NCBI RefSeq assembly: GCF_019331715.1 | Contig: NZ_JAHBBG010000007.1 | Location: forward strand, 51,183 to 115,182 | DNA: 64,000 bases | DNA from: Bifidobacterium simiiventris | Lineage (GTDB): Bacteria; Actinomycetota; Actinomycetes; Actinomycetales; Bifidobacteriaceae | Direction: 5' to 3' | Shown here: in pieces, positions 18,573 through 26,633 of the stretch | Layout of the letters: the number at the start of each line of letters is the position of its first letter | Numbering within the stretch: position 1 is the stretch's first letter | Position numbers and translations under genes: made by a program | Notes under the pieces: generated by a model | Databases searched by the model: none | What the model was told of the DNA's origin: nothing | Seen by the model: only the letters and a program-made list of their open reading frames with translations

Positions 18573-20327
18573 ATGAATCGTATCGGCAGGAAACTGATCG
18601 CGGTGGCTGGCATTCTGGCCATGTCGTGCTCGCTGGCCGCGTGCGGCGGCGACAAGACCGCCTCCGAGCAGGACGACGGATCGCTGATGACCGTCGACGT
18701 CTTCGACGCGTTGGCCAACTATCAGGGCGAGCAGAAGGGCTGGTTCGCGAAGCTCATCAAGGACAAGTTCAACATCAAGCTGAACATCGTCGCGCCGAAC
18801 GTGGCCGGCGGCGGCTCCACGCTGTTCGACACCCGCTCCGCGGCAGGCAACCTCGGCGACATCATCATCATGGGATCGAGCGACGGTCAGGCCGAAAAGG
18901 TCGTCAAGGCCAAGCTCGTCGCCGACATCAGCGACTACATCGACGGCACCGAATATCTCAAGAACTATCAGGGCGCCATCGACGAACTCACCAAGACCGC
19001 CAACCAGAAGTCCGGCGTATGGGGCATCCCGACCTCGGTGTCGTCGCTCTCGCCGAACGTGTCCAGCGAAGGCGTCGAACCGACGTTCGGCCCGTTCGTG
19101 CGCTGGGACTACTACCAGAAGATCGGCTACCCCGAAGTCGGCACGCTCGAGGACCTGCTGCCCGTGCTCAAGCAGATGCAGGATCAGGCCCGCGCCGACA
19201 CCGGCGACAACGACATCTACGCGCTCTCGCTGTTCAAGGACTGGGACGGTCAGGCCATGCAGAACGGTTTCCAGTTCCCCGCGTTCTACGGCTACGCCGA
19301 AGGCATCGGCTACGTGATCTCCAATTATGACGGCTCCGACTTCCAGTCGCTCATCGACGAGAACGGCCAGTACGTGCGCGCGCTGAAGTTCTTCAACAAG
19401 GCGTACCAGATGGGATTGGTCGACCCCGAATCCACCACGCAGAACTACGACACCATGTACTCCAAGTACAAGGAAGGCAAGGTGCTGTTCTCCTTCTGGC
19501 CGTGGCTCGGTCAGGCCGCGTACAACACCGAGTCGCACAAGAAGGCCGGCGAGGGCTTCATGATGCTCGACATCGACGACATGAAGATCGCCTCCAAGGG
19601 CGCGCAGCCGAACGGCACCACCACGTTCATTGCCGTGGGTGCCAAGGCCAAGAACAAGGAGCGTCTGGTCAAGTTCATCGATTGGCTGTACTCGCCCGAA
19701 GGCATCCAGGCGTCCGGCTCACAGACCAATGGCGCGGCCGGTCTCAAGGGCCTGACGTGGGACGTCAAGGACGGCAAGCCGTACCTGACCGACTTCGGCG
19801 CGAAGGCCGTGGCCGGCGAGTCGGTGACCGTGCCCGACGAGTACGGCGGCGGCTCCTACACCGACGGCGCGTCCCAGCTCAACGTGAGCACCGTGCTCAA
19901 CAAGGACACCGACCCGACCACCGGGGCCCCGTACAACTATATGATGTGGGATTCCGAGCTCGCCAAGCGCGACACCGCGCTCGACAAGGACTGGCAGGAG
20001 CACATGGGCGGCGCCCGCACCACGATGGAGTTCCTCGAGAACAACGAACAGCTGGCCGTCATCCCCGGTGCCACCTACGCCGCTCCCGATGAGGATTCCG
20101 TGATCTCCGCCACCCGCGGCCAGATTCAGACCGAGGTCGTCAACGGCTGCTGGCAGGCCGTGTTCTCCGCCAGCGACGCCGAATTCAACAAGAAGTGGGC
20201 CGCCACGCAGAAGACCGTGAACGACCTCGGCTACGACAAGGTCTACGAGGTCGACATGACCAACAGCAAGGCGCTCGCCGCGGCGCGTCAGGCCGTGGAG
20301 AAGGAGTATGCCGACCGAGAAGAGTAA
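18573..20327 (+). CDS. ABC transporter solute-binding lipoprotein 2 (paralogue)
   Basis: A 584-residue lipoprotein with a signal peptide and lipobox LAAC, closely similar to the binding protein at 4468. The mature N-termini are nearly the same (GGDKTASE.DDGSLMTVDVFD), as is 'YKEGKVLFSFWPWLGQAAYNT' when read in parts. Differences cluster in central loops, as expected for altered ligand contacts. It has no permease genes of its own, so it probably docks on the 2380-4354 permeases and widens their substrate range. Codon choice is less extreme than in copy 1, suggesting lower expression. The start at 18573 follows GAGGAAA. It is expressed from its own promoter after the LacI gene. Confidence 0.92.
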   Translation: MNRIGRKLIAVAGILAMSCSLAACGGDKTASEQDDGSLMTVDVFDALANYQGEQKGWFAKLIKDKFNIKLNIVAPNVAGGGSTLFDTRSAAGNLGDIIIMGSSDGQAEKVVKAKLVADISDYIDGTEYLKNYQGAIDELTKTANQKSGVWGIPTSVSSLSPNVSSEGVEPTFGPFVRWDYYQKIGYPEVGTLEDLLPVLKQMQDQARADTGDNDIYALSLFKDWDGQAMQNGFQFPAFYGYAEGIGYVISNYDGSDFQSLIDENGQYVRALKFFNKAYQMGLVDPESTTQNYDTMYSKYKEGKVLFSFWPWLGQAAYNTESHKKAGEGFMMLDIDDMKIASKGAQPNGTTTFIAVGAKAKNKERLVKFIDWLYSPEGIQASGSQTNGAAGLKGLTWDVKDGKPYLTDFGAKAVAGESVTVPDEYGGGSYTDGASQLNVSTVLNKDTDPTTGAPYNYMMWDSELAKRDTALDKDWQEHMGGARTTMEFLENNEQLAVIPGATYAAPDEDSVISATRGQIQTEVVNGCWQAVFSASDAEFNKKWAATQKTVNDLGYDKVYEVDMTNSKALAAARQAVEKEYADREE

Positions 20328-20355
20328 CAGCCGTTCCTCCTTGATTTCCTTGATC

Positions 20356-20393
20356 AGGTGCCCCCTGTGGATGATGTTCCGCAAGGGGCACCT
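20356..20393 (+). terminator. rho-independent terminator after binding protein 2
   Basis: The 9-bp arms AGGTGCCCC (20356-20364) and GGGGCACCT (20385-20393) are followed by TGCTGTTT. Confidence 0.7.
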
Positions 20394-20485
20394 TGCTGTT
20401 TGCGCGGTGCGTGGTGGTATGTGATGCGGCGTGTGATGCGGGTCGCGTCAGTGATGCGGATACGTAAGCAGAAAATTCTTGGGCT

Positions 20486-20529
20486 TTATTTATAAAGTTA
20501 TAAATAAAGCCTGTGAACGGGCGTATAAT
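20486..20529 (+). promoter_or_regulatory. operator copy 3 overlapping the ROK gene promoter
   Basis: TTATTTATA-AAGT-TATAAATAA (20486-20507) is perfect; symmetry extends to 13-bp arms (20482-20511, GGCT...AGCC). TATAAT at 20524-20529 follows, so the right half-site covers the expected -35 region. A repressor bound here would block RNA polymerase. It is about 150 bp upstream of the ROK start. Confidence 0.75.
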
Positions 20530-20659
20530 GTATGCATATATCACGGCCGGAGGCTTGTTATGACGCAGGTCGCCGGCTGCCACGCGGCCGGACGGCGACC
20601 CGTACACGGCGTACTGGTAGTGTGCACCGGGCCGCGCAAGCAACGACAAGGAGGTTACG

Positions 20660-21580
20660 GTGGTGCGCAAGGAGAGCAGCCGGGTGCTGACGTTCGACAT
20701 CGGGCGTCGTTTCACCCGTCACGCCGTGGTGACGAACGGTCTGCAGGACGTGCCGTCCTCGTTCGCGACTCCGACGGAAAGTTCCGATGACCTGTTCGAC
20801 GACATAGCGGACGTCGTCAGGCAGCAGCGCGACGACATCGACGGCGTCTCGCTGAGCATGCCCGGCTTCATCGACGTCAAACGCCAACGTTGCATCCTCG
20901 GCGGTGCGATCAACGCGCTGAACCGGCAGGACGTCGGCGCCGAACTGCGCCACCGGCTCGGGAACGACCTGCCGATCTGGATCGAAAACGACGCGAACTG
21001 CGCGGCCATCGCCGAGAAGCACGCCGGCAACGCGCGCAAACTCAACGATTTCGTGGTCTTCACCGTCACCGATGCGGGCGTCGGTGGTGCGCTGTTTCTC
21101 GACGGGCACGTGCGGCGCGGCCGCGACTGGCGTGCGGGCGAACTCGGCATGATGGTCACCAACTACCAGCTCGGCGGCGCGCGCTCGCTGCACGAGTACT
21201 CCTCGACCGACGCGCTGAGCCGCAGGTACGCCGAACGGTTCGGCGGCCAGGCGGAAAGCATCGTGCCGTCCAGCCTGATGCGGCGTATCAACGAGCCGGG
21301 CATCCGCGAACTGGTCGACGAATGGATCCGCTACATCGCCATCGGCATCTACAACATCGTGGTGTCGTTCGATCCCGAATGCGTGCTGCTCGGCGGATCC
21401 ATCTGCCAGGAGACGATCTTCCTGCCGCTCGTGCGCGAATCGCTCGAATCGATCCCCTCGTGGAAGGATTTCAACACGCCGATCAAGCGGTGCCGCAACG
21501 TGAGCTACGCGGGACTGATCGGCGCGTACTACGCGTTCGTCGACGAGGTCGCGCACGCGCAGCTGACCACGGCCGACTGA
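20660..21580 (+). CDS. ROK-family sugar kinase-like protein
   Basis: A 306-residue ROK protein without a DNA-binding N-terminus, so a kinase type rather than a repressor type. It has the phosphate-1 motif 'TFDIGRRFTRHAVV' (a variant of DxGGT), the catalytic 'IENDANCAA', and 'DAGVGGALFLDGHVRRG' with 'AGELG'. The Cys-rich zinc motif (CxCGxxGCxE) expected after GELG is absent: 'GGARSLHEYSST' stands there. Start is GTG at 20660 after AAGGAGG (GTG at 20663 also possible). It may phosphorylate glucose or another sugar liberated by the locus, but the variant motifs leave activity open. Its promoter carries the shared operator. Confidence 0.8.
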   Translation: MVRKESSRVLTFDIGRRFTRHAVVTNGLQDVPSSFATPTESSDDLFDDIADVVRQQRDDIDGVSLSMPGFIDVKRQRCILGGAINALNRQDVGAELRHRLGNDLPIWIENDANCAAIAEKHAGNARKLNDFVVFTVTDAGVGGALFLDGHVRRGRDWRAGELGMMVTNYQLGGARSLHEYSSTDALSRRYAERFGGQAESIVPSSLMRRINEPGIRELVDEWIRYIAIGIYNIVVSFDPECVLLGGSICQETIFLPLVRESLESIPSWKDFNTPIKRCRNVSYAGLIGAYYAFVDEVAHAQLTTAD

Positions 21581-21690
21581 CCGGCCGATCGGTTGACTAA
21601 TCGACTGACCGATCGACCGGCTGAATCGACCGGCTGACTGAATCGACGAGTCACGTTGCCTGTCGCGGCCGGTACGGCATCCTTCCATAA

Positions 21691-21736
21691 CGAAAAGACC
21701 GCTGGATATCCACGATGATACCCAGCGGTCTTTTCG
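21691..21736. terminator. bidirectional terminator between ROK and TetR genes
   Basis: Perfect 15-bp arms CGAAAAGACCGCTGG (21691-21705) and complement (21722-21736) have A- and T-tracts on both outer sides, serving the two convergent genes. Confidence 0.85.
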
Positions 21737-21755
21737 TCGCCGTCGTATGTTCCGC

Positions 21756-22553
21756 TCAGTCTTCGCGCGCCTGCAGCGTGAACGGCATCAGGCACTGCCC
21801 GCCGGCCGGATCGTATTCGCTCGGATCGCGGAATCCATGCCACGTCGCATCGGGGAAGATCTCGTCGGAGAACGCCAGCCATTCCTCGAGCAGGTTCACG
21901 GAATGGTCGGCGAGCCAACGGTACTGCAGGCCGTCCATCGCCGACATCGCCAGCGTGTAGACGTGGTAGAACCGCTCCTCGTCGTAGCCTTCCGGCAGGA
22001 TCCAGTCCATCGAACCGACCTGCTCCCAGTTGCGCAGGTGGCGGCCGATGAAGAACCGGTGCGCCGGATGCGCGGGGTTGAGTGCCTCGCCGTTGAGCAT
22101 GGCGAACAGCTGCACCATTTCCGGACGCTGCAGGTTGTACAGCACCACGTTGACGCAGTAGCGGGGGAAGCAGTAGAAATGGTGGCCGTCGCAGTCGGTC
22201 ACGGTCGAGGTGGTGGCGTTGTATTCGTCGGCCTCCGGCGTATCGTAGCCTTCGGCGAGCACCATGTTGAGCAGCTCGTTCTTTGAATCGATGTAATGGT
22301 AGAGCGCGGCCTCGGTGATGCCGATCTCGTCGGCGATATCCTGCAGCGACATGCCCCAGAAGCCCTTGGACGCGATGATCTTCGTGGCGGCCTGCATGAT
22401 CTGCAGATGGCGCTCCTCGGGACTCATGCGCTTGCGTTTGGTGAACGTGGTGCCCGCGGTCGTGTCGCGCACCATCGAGTGCTCCGTGGTGCGCGAGGCC
22501 GCCGGCCAGCTCGCCTCGTCGTTCAGGAACCGTTCCCAAGCCGCAACGGTCAT
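21756..22553 (-). CDS. TetR-family transcriptional regulator
   Basis: A 265-residue TetR regulator. The DNA-binding domain sits after a ~40-residue leader: 'SLQDIADEIGITEAALYHYIDSKNELL' is the helix-turn-helix. The larger ligand domain contains several aromatic residues (HFYCFPRYC, HLRNWEQ), suited to a carbohydrate or other polar ligand. The start at 22553 is chosen because AAAGGAG sits six bases upstream; earlier ATGs at 22559 and 22574 overlap or precede that site. It lies in the centre of the locus whose four promoters carry the TTATTTATA-N4-TATAAATAA palindrome, and is the best candidate to bind it. That link is inferred. Confidence 0.88.
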   Translation of the reverse strand: MTVAAWERFLNDEASWPAASRTTEHSMVRDTTAGTTFTKRKRMSPEERHLQIMQAATKIIASKGFWGMSLQDIADEIGITEAALYHYIDSKNELLNMVLAEGYDTPEADEYNATTSTVTDCDGHHFYCFPRYCVNVVLYNLQRPEMVQLFAMLNGEALNPAHPAHRFFIGRHLRNWEQVGSMDWILPEGYDEERFYHVYTLAMSAMDGLQYRWLADHSVNLLEEWLAFSDEIFPDATWHGFRDPSEYDPAGGQCLMPFTLQARED

Positions 22554-22667
22554 CGTCATCTCCTTTGGATTCACGAACGATTTCTCAGTCTACCCCGACC
22601 GGAATGGTTCATAGGCGCATCATCGGCGATGTTGGAAACGATCGTAACTGAGTCGGGAGTGCTGATA

Positions 22668-22717
22668 GGAACCCGGCCGCGGTCGTCATGTATGCGCGAC
22701 GACCGCGGCCGGGTTCC
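22668..22717. repeat. long perfect hairpin downstream of the esterase gene
   Basis: The 20-bp arms (22668-22687 and 22698-22717, starting GGAACCCGGCCGC) are perfect complements around a 10-nt loop. The hairpin begins 13 bp after the esterase stop, on its transcript side. There is no T-run, so it is a terminator-like or 3'-end stabilising structure. Confidence 0.65.
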
Positions 22718-22729
22718 GTATGGTATCGG

Positions 22730-23551
22730 TCAGCCGAAGAGACGGCCGAGCCAGTCGATGGCGAGCTTGGGCCAGATCTGGATGCAGGGGAAGATGTTGC
22801 CCTTGCCGCCCCACGCGGTCTCCTCGGTGCCGAGCGCGAGGCCGTGGCCGCCTTCGGGGAACAGGTGCGCCTCGACCGGCACGCCGGCGGCCTTGCACGC
22901 GGAGACCATCATGAGCGTGTTCTCCATCGGTACGCAGTCGTCCGGCACGGTATGCCATGCGAACACCGGCGGGGTCTTCGCGTTGATGTGCTGTTCGATC
23001 GACAGCTTGTCGAGCCAGGTCTGATCGTCCTTGCGGTCCGGGCCGAGCAGCGCGTCGAAGCTGCCGCGGTGGGCGAGCGGGCCGGACGTGATGACCGGGT
23101 AGCCGAGCATGAGCGCGTTCGGACGCACCGCATCCGGATCGTAGCCGTTCGCGGCCAGATCGTCGTCGCCGGCGGTGGTGGCGAGGTTCGCGGCCAGATG
23201 GCCGCCCGCGGAGAAGCCGATCACGGCCACGCGATCGGGATCGGTGTGCCATTCGACGGCGTGCGAGCGGATCAGTTGCATCGCCTCAGCCGCCTCGCAC
23301 AGCGCGGTCGGATACACGCTCGGCATGCACGAGTAGCGCAGCACGAACGCGTTGTAGCCGGCGCCCACGAACTTGAGCGCGATCGGCTCGGCCTCGCGGT
23401 CGGAGGTCATCGCATAGCCGCCGCCCGGAATCACGAGCACAGCCGGACGCTGGCGCTTCGGATCGACCTCGTCGCTGTTGTCGATCACATAACCGACGAA
23501 TTTGGCCTCGGTGCCGTCGATACCGGTGATGGTCTGATCGATGTATTGCAT
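22730..23551 (-). CDS. alpha/beta-hydrolase esterase (acetyl-xylan-esterase-like)
   Basis: A 273-residue cytosolic alpha/beta hydrolase. The nucleophile elbow is 'VIGFSAGGHLAAN', the oxyanion region 'VIPGGGYAMTSDREAEP', and the acid and base lie in 'HTVPDDCVP' and 'PEGGHGLAL'. This is the BD-FAE/acetylesterase-like subgroup often found in hemicellulose loci. The start at 23551 follows AGAAGGA; an upstream in-frame ATG lacks a site. It lies 105 bp downstream of the cellobiose phosphorylase in the same direction, so the two form one unit. Deacetylation of oligosaccharides is inferred. Confidence 0.87.
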   Translation of the reverse strand: MQYIDQTITGIDGTEAKFVGYVIDNSDEVDPKRQRPAVLVIPGGGYAMTSDREAEPIALKFVGAGYNAFVLRYSCMPSVYPTALCEAAEAMQLIRSHAVEWHTDPDRVAVIGFSAGGHLAANLATTAGDDDLAANGYDPDAVRPNALMLGYPVITSGPLAHRGSFDALLGPDRKDDQTWLDKLSIEQHINAKTPPVFAWHTVPDDCVPMENTLMMVSACKAAGVPVEAHLFPEGGHGLALGTEETAWGGKGNIFPCIQIWPKLAIDWLGRLFG

Positions 23552-23578
23552 GAATCCTTCTTTCCCCAGGAATTGCGA

Positions 23579-23630
23579 CAGCATGTCATGCCGGCCGGGC
23601 GGCTATCGTCTCGGCCGGCATGACATGCTG
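23579..23630. repeat. intercistronic perfect inverted repeat
   Basis: The 19-bp arms (23579-23597 and 23612-23630, CAGCATGTCATGCCGGCCG) lie between the phosphorylase and esterase genes. There is no T-run on the transcribed strand. It probably acts as a partial terminator or RNA-processing hairpin that lowers esterase expression. Confidence 0.6.
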
Positions 23631-23656
23631 TATGGCTGAAATGTATCAGCCGATCA

Positions 23657-26161
23657 TCAGAACGTGGCCACGACGTCCACGGTGGTCGAGCCGTCGGTCG
23701 GCACCGGCACCGTGGTGCCCTCGACCGTGGCGCCGTTCACCGTGAGCGTGCGCTCGCCGGTGCGCTGCAGCTTGATGCGGTAGGTCACGCCGCGGTACAC
23801 GCGGGTGACGGTCAGGTCGGTGTACTCGGCCGGCAGGTGCGGCTCGATCGCGAGACCGTCGAGCGTCGGACGCACGCCGAGCAGGTACTGCGACACGTCG
23901 ACGAACGTCCACGCGGCGGTGCCGGTCAGCCACGAGTTCTTGCCCTCGCCCGGAATCGCGGCCTCGGGGCCGGCGACCATCTGGCAGTAGACGTACGGCT
24001 CAACCTTGCGGATGTCGGACTTGTCCTCCAGCCAGGCCGGGCAGTTGCGGCGGTAGACAGCGAACGCCTCCTCGTCGTTGCCGGCGAGCGCGTTGGCGAT
24101 CGACACCCACGGGTTGTTGTGGCAGAAGATGCCGCCGTTCTCCTTGTAACCGCGCGGATAGGTCGAGATCTCGCCCAGTTCGATGCGGTAGGTCGAGTAC
24201 GCGGGCGCGAGGATCGCGGTGCCCCACTCGCAGGTCAGACGGTCCTTGACGGACTTGAGCGCGGCCTGCGCCTTGCCGTCGTCCAGGCCGATGCCGGCCA
24301 TCACGCACATGCCCTGCGGCTCGATGTAGATCTGGCCTTCGGTGTCGGTGTGCGATCCGACCGGACGCGAGTACGCGTCGTACGCACGCACGAACCATTC
24401 GCCATCCCAGCCGGCGGTCTTCACGGCCTCGGTCATCGCGTCGATCGCGGTGCGCACGTTCGCGACCTCGGCGGCGACCTCATCCGCGCTCATGCCGCTC
24501 GCCTCGCCGTAGTGGGCGAGGATGTCCGCGTACTGGCCGCCGTACAGCACGAACATGCCGCCGATGAACACGGATTCGGCGACGCCCGTGTCGTTGTTCT
24601 CCACGGTCTGGAAGCTCTCGCCCGGCGTGGCCGAGAAGCAGTTGAGGTTCAGGCAGTCGTTCCAGTCGGCGCGGCCGATGAGCGGCAGCTTGTGGGGCCC
24701 GAGGTGGCTCATCGTGAAGTTCGCGGAACGGCGCAGGTGCTCGAGCAGCGGGACCTCGGAGCCTTCGACGTTGTTGAACGGCACCGGCTCGGTCAGGATC
24801 GACGCGTCGCCGGTCTCGGCCAGGTACGCGTTCACGCCGGCGATGAGCCACAGCGGATCGTCGTTGAAGCCGCCGCCGATGTCGGCGTTGCCCTTCTTGG
24901 TGAGCGGCTGGTACTGGTGCCATGCGGAGCCGTCCTCCATCTGCGTGGAGGCGATGTCGATGATGCGCTCGCGGGCGCGTTCCGGCACGAGGTGCACGAA
25001 GCCGAGCAGATCCTGGTTGGAGTCGCGGAAGCCCATGCCGCGGCCCATGCCGGACTCGTAGTAGGACGCGGAGCGCGACATGTTGAACGTGACCATGCAC
25101 TGGTACTGGTGCCAGATGTTGACCATGCGATCGAGCTTCTCGTCGCCGGATTCGACGCTGTAGATGTTCAGCAGGCCGTTCCAGTAGTCCTTGAGTTCGG
25201 CGAGCGCCTTGTCGACCTCGGCGACGCTGTTGAAGCGCGAGAACAGCTCATGCGCCGGCTTCTTGTTGATGATGCCGACCTTGGCCGGATCGTTCGGGTC
25301 CTCCCACTTTTGATCGTTCGGCACCTCGATGTAGCCGAGCATGAAGACGAGGGACTTCGTCTCGCCCGGGTCGACGGTGACGCGCACGCGGTTCGCGGCG
25401 ATCGGGTACCAGCCGTGGGCCACGGAGTCGTGGGCCTTGCCTTCGGCGATGACCTGCGGGGTGTCCCAGCCGTTGAACTGGCCGAGGAACTCGTCGCGGC
25501 TCGTGTCGAAGCCGACGACCGGGGCGTTCACGCCGAAGAACGCGTAGTGGTTGCGGCGCTCCTTGAACTCGGTCTTGTGATAGAGCAGCGTGGCGTCCTC
25601 GAGGCGCTCGACCTCAACCTCGCCGGTGGACAGGTTGCGCTGGAAGTTGCTGGAGTCGTCGACGGCGTTCCACAGGCACCATTCGACCAGACCGGTCACG
25701 TCGACGGTCTTCGGGGCGCCGTTGATGTTGGTGATGTCGAGGCGGTTGATCTCGGCGTTGGTGTGCAGCGGGACGAACGCGGTCAGCTCGGTGCGGATGC
25801 CGGACTTGGCGGCCTCGAAGACGGTGTAGCCGATGCCGTGGCGGCACTTGTAGCTGTCAAGCGGGGTCTTGACGGGCAGGAAGGTGGGGGAGAAGGTGGT
25901 CAGCGGCTTGGCGTCTGGGGCGTCGCTGCTCATGATGCTCACGTAGTAGTTGCGCGCGCCGTTGTCGAACGGGACGTTGTTGTAGCGGTAGCGGGTGATG
26001 CGGCGCAGCTTGGCGTCCTTGTAGAAGGAGTAGCCGCCGCCGGTGTTGGAGATCAGCGAGAAGAAGTCCTCGTTGCCGAGGTAGTTGATCCACGGCAGAG
26101 GGGTGGCGGGGGTCTCGATCACGTACTCGCGGGCGGCGTCGTCAAAATGACCGTAGCGCAT
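23657..26161 (-). CDS. GH94 cellobiose phosphorylase
   Basis: An 834-residue GH94 enzyme that splits cellobiose with phosphate into glucose 1-phosphate and glucose, saving one ATP. The N-terminus 'MRYGHFDDAAREYVIETP' and 'PWINYLGNEDFFSLISNTGGGY' match cellobiose phosphorylases closely. The catalytic Asp is Asp502 in 'GRADWNDCLNLNC', and 'SRSASYYESGMGRGMGFRDSNQDLLG' (read in parts) forms the substrate site. The (alpha/alpha)6 barrel spans about 330-760, with N- and C-terminal beta domains. There is no signal peptide. AAAGGA precedes the ATG, and a shared operator lies about 130 bp upstream. It is the energy-saving end point for the glucan backbone. Confidence 0.94.
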   Translation of the reverse strand: MRYGHFDDAAREYVIETPATPLPWINYLGNEDFFSLISNTGGGYSFYKDAKLRRITRYRYNNVPFDNGARNYYVSIMSSDAPDAKPLTTFSPTFLPVKTPLDSYKCRHGIGYTVFEAAKSGIRTELTAFVPLHTNAEINRLDITNINGAPKTVDVTGLVEWCLWNAVDDSSNFQRNLSTGEVEVERLEDATLLYHKTEFKERRNHYAFFGVNAPVVGFDTSRDEFLGQFNGWDTPQVIAEGKAHDSVAHGWYPIAANRVRVTVDPGETKSLVFMLGYIEVPNDQKWEDPNDPAKVGIINKKPAHELFSRFNSVAEVDKALAELKDYWNGLLNIYSVESGDEKLDRMVNIWHQYQCMVTFNMSRSASYYESGMGRGMGFRDSNQDLLGFVHLVPERARERIIDIASTQMEDGSAWHQYQPLTKKGNADIGGGFNDDPLWLIAGVNAYLAETGDASILTEPVPFNNVEGSEVPLLEHLRRSANFTMSHLGPHKLPLIGRADWNDCLNLNCFSATPGESFQTVENNDTGVAESVFIGGMFVLYGGQYADILAHYGEASGMSADEVAAEVANVRTAIDAMTEAVKTAGWDGEWFVRAYDAYSRPVGSHTDTEGQIYIEPQGMCVMAGIGLDDGKAQAALKSVKDRLTCEWGTAILAPAYSTYRIELGEISTYPRGYKENGGIFCHNNPWVSIANALAGNDEEAFAVYRRNCPAWLEDKSDIRKVEPYVYCQMVAGPEAAIPGEGKNSWLTGTAAWTFVDVSQYLLGVRPTLDGLAIEPHLPAEYTDLTVTRVYRGVTYRIKLQRTGERTLTVNGATVEGTTVPVPTDGSTTVDVVATF

Positions 26162-26276
26162 GGGTGATGTCCTTTCGACTGCTTCGTTGCGGTGCCGTCG
26201 GCTGCGCGGGCGTGCGACGTGCGGTGTCTTCTCCCGATTGGCCTGCGGCGGCGTTGTTATTACTGAATCGTCCCCT

Positions 26277-26309
26277 AGTATAGCACGTTATTTATAAGGT
26301 TATAAATAA
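26277..26309 (-). promoter_or_regulatory. operator copy 4 and -10 box of the cellobiose phosphorylase promoter
   Basis: TTATTTATA-AGGT-TATAAATAA (26288-26309) is a perfect 9-4-9 palindrome. On the minus strand it is followed by TATACT (26282-26277), a plausible -10, so the operator covers the -35 region. Confidence 0.75.
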
Positions 26310-26383
26310 GGACGATTCGGGAGTGTTGCGGCGGTGACGGCGGGCGTTCGCCCTTTGCGGGGGCTGGCGTTTGCTCAGGGTTG

Positions 26384-26633
26384 TTCTGGCGGAAAACGGA
26401 CGTGCGGAGGCATTCCAGAGGGTGTTTCCCTCTAGGGTTCATTGGTCTTGGTGGAAAACGGACGCAGGATGGCGTCCTAGAGGGCGTTTCCGTCCAGATC
26501 GGTACGGTTCCTGGCGGGAAGCGGACGCTGCCGGTCGCTTGAAGGGGCATTTTCCGCCAGATACGGCGTTGTTCTGGTGGAAAACGGACGCACGGGCCGA
26601 GCTATGGCGGGATAGGGCGGCATCCGATACGGT
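26384..26633. repeat. four degenerate tandem repeats of about 63 bp
   Basis: Units begin at about 26384, 26446, 26509 and 26573 with TCTGGCGGAAAACGGA or close variants. Each (except the last, partly decayed) ends with a complementary CGTTTCCGTCCAG-like half, so each unit can fold into an imperfect hairpin. No convincing gene occupies 26162-26803; the rest of that gap is the phosphorylase promoter and a further hairpin. Confidence 0.65.

Noticed and set aside
20660..21580. The ROK protein as the repressor of the four-site regulon
   Set aside because: It starts directly with the kinase fold and has no winged-helix domain.
21600..21660. Repeated GATCGACCGGCTGA-like words after the ROK gene
   Set aside because: Short, irregular and low-complexity; no palindrome or constant period.
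23837..26167. A 776-codon plus-strand frame opposite the cellobiose phosphorylase
   Set aside because: Low-complexity composition and full overlap with a GH94 gene that has all catalytic motifs.
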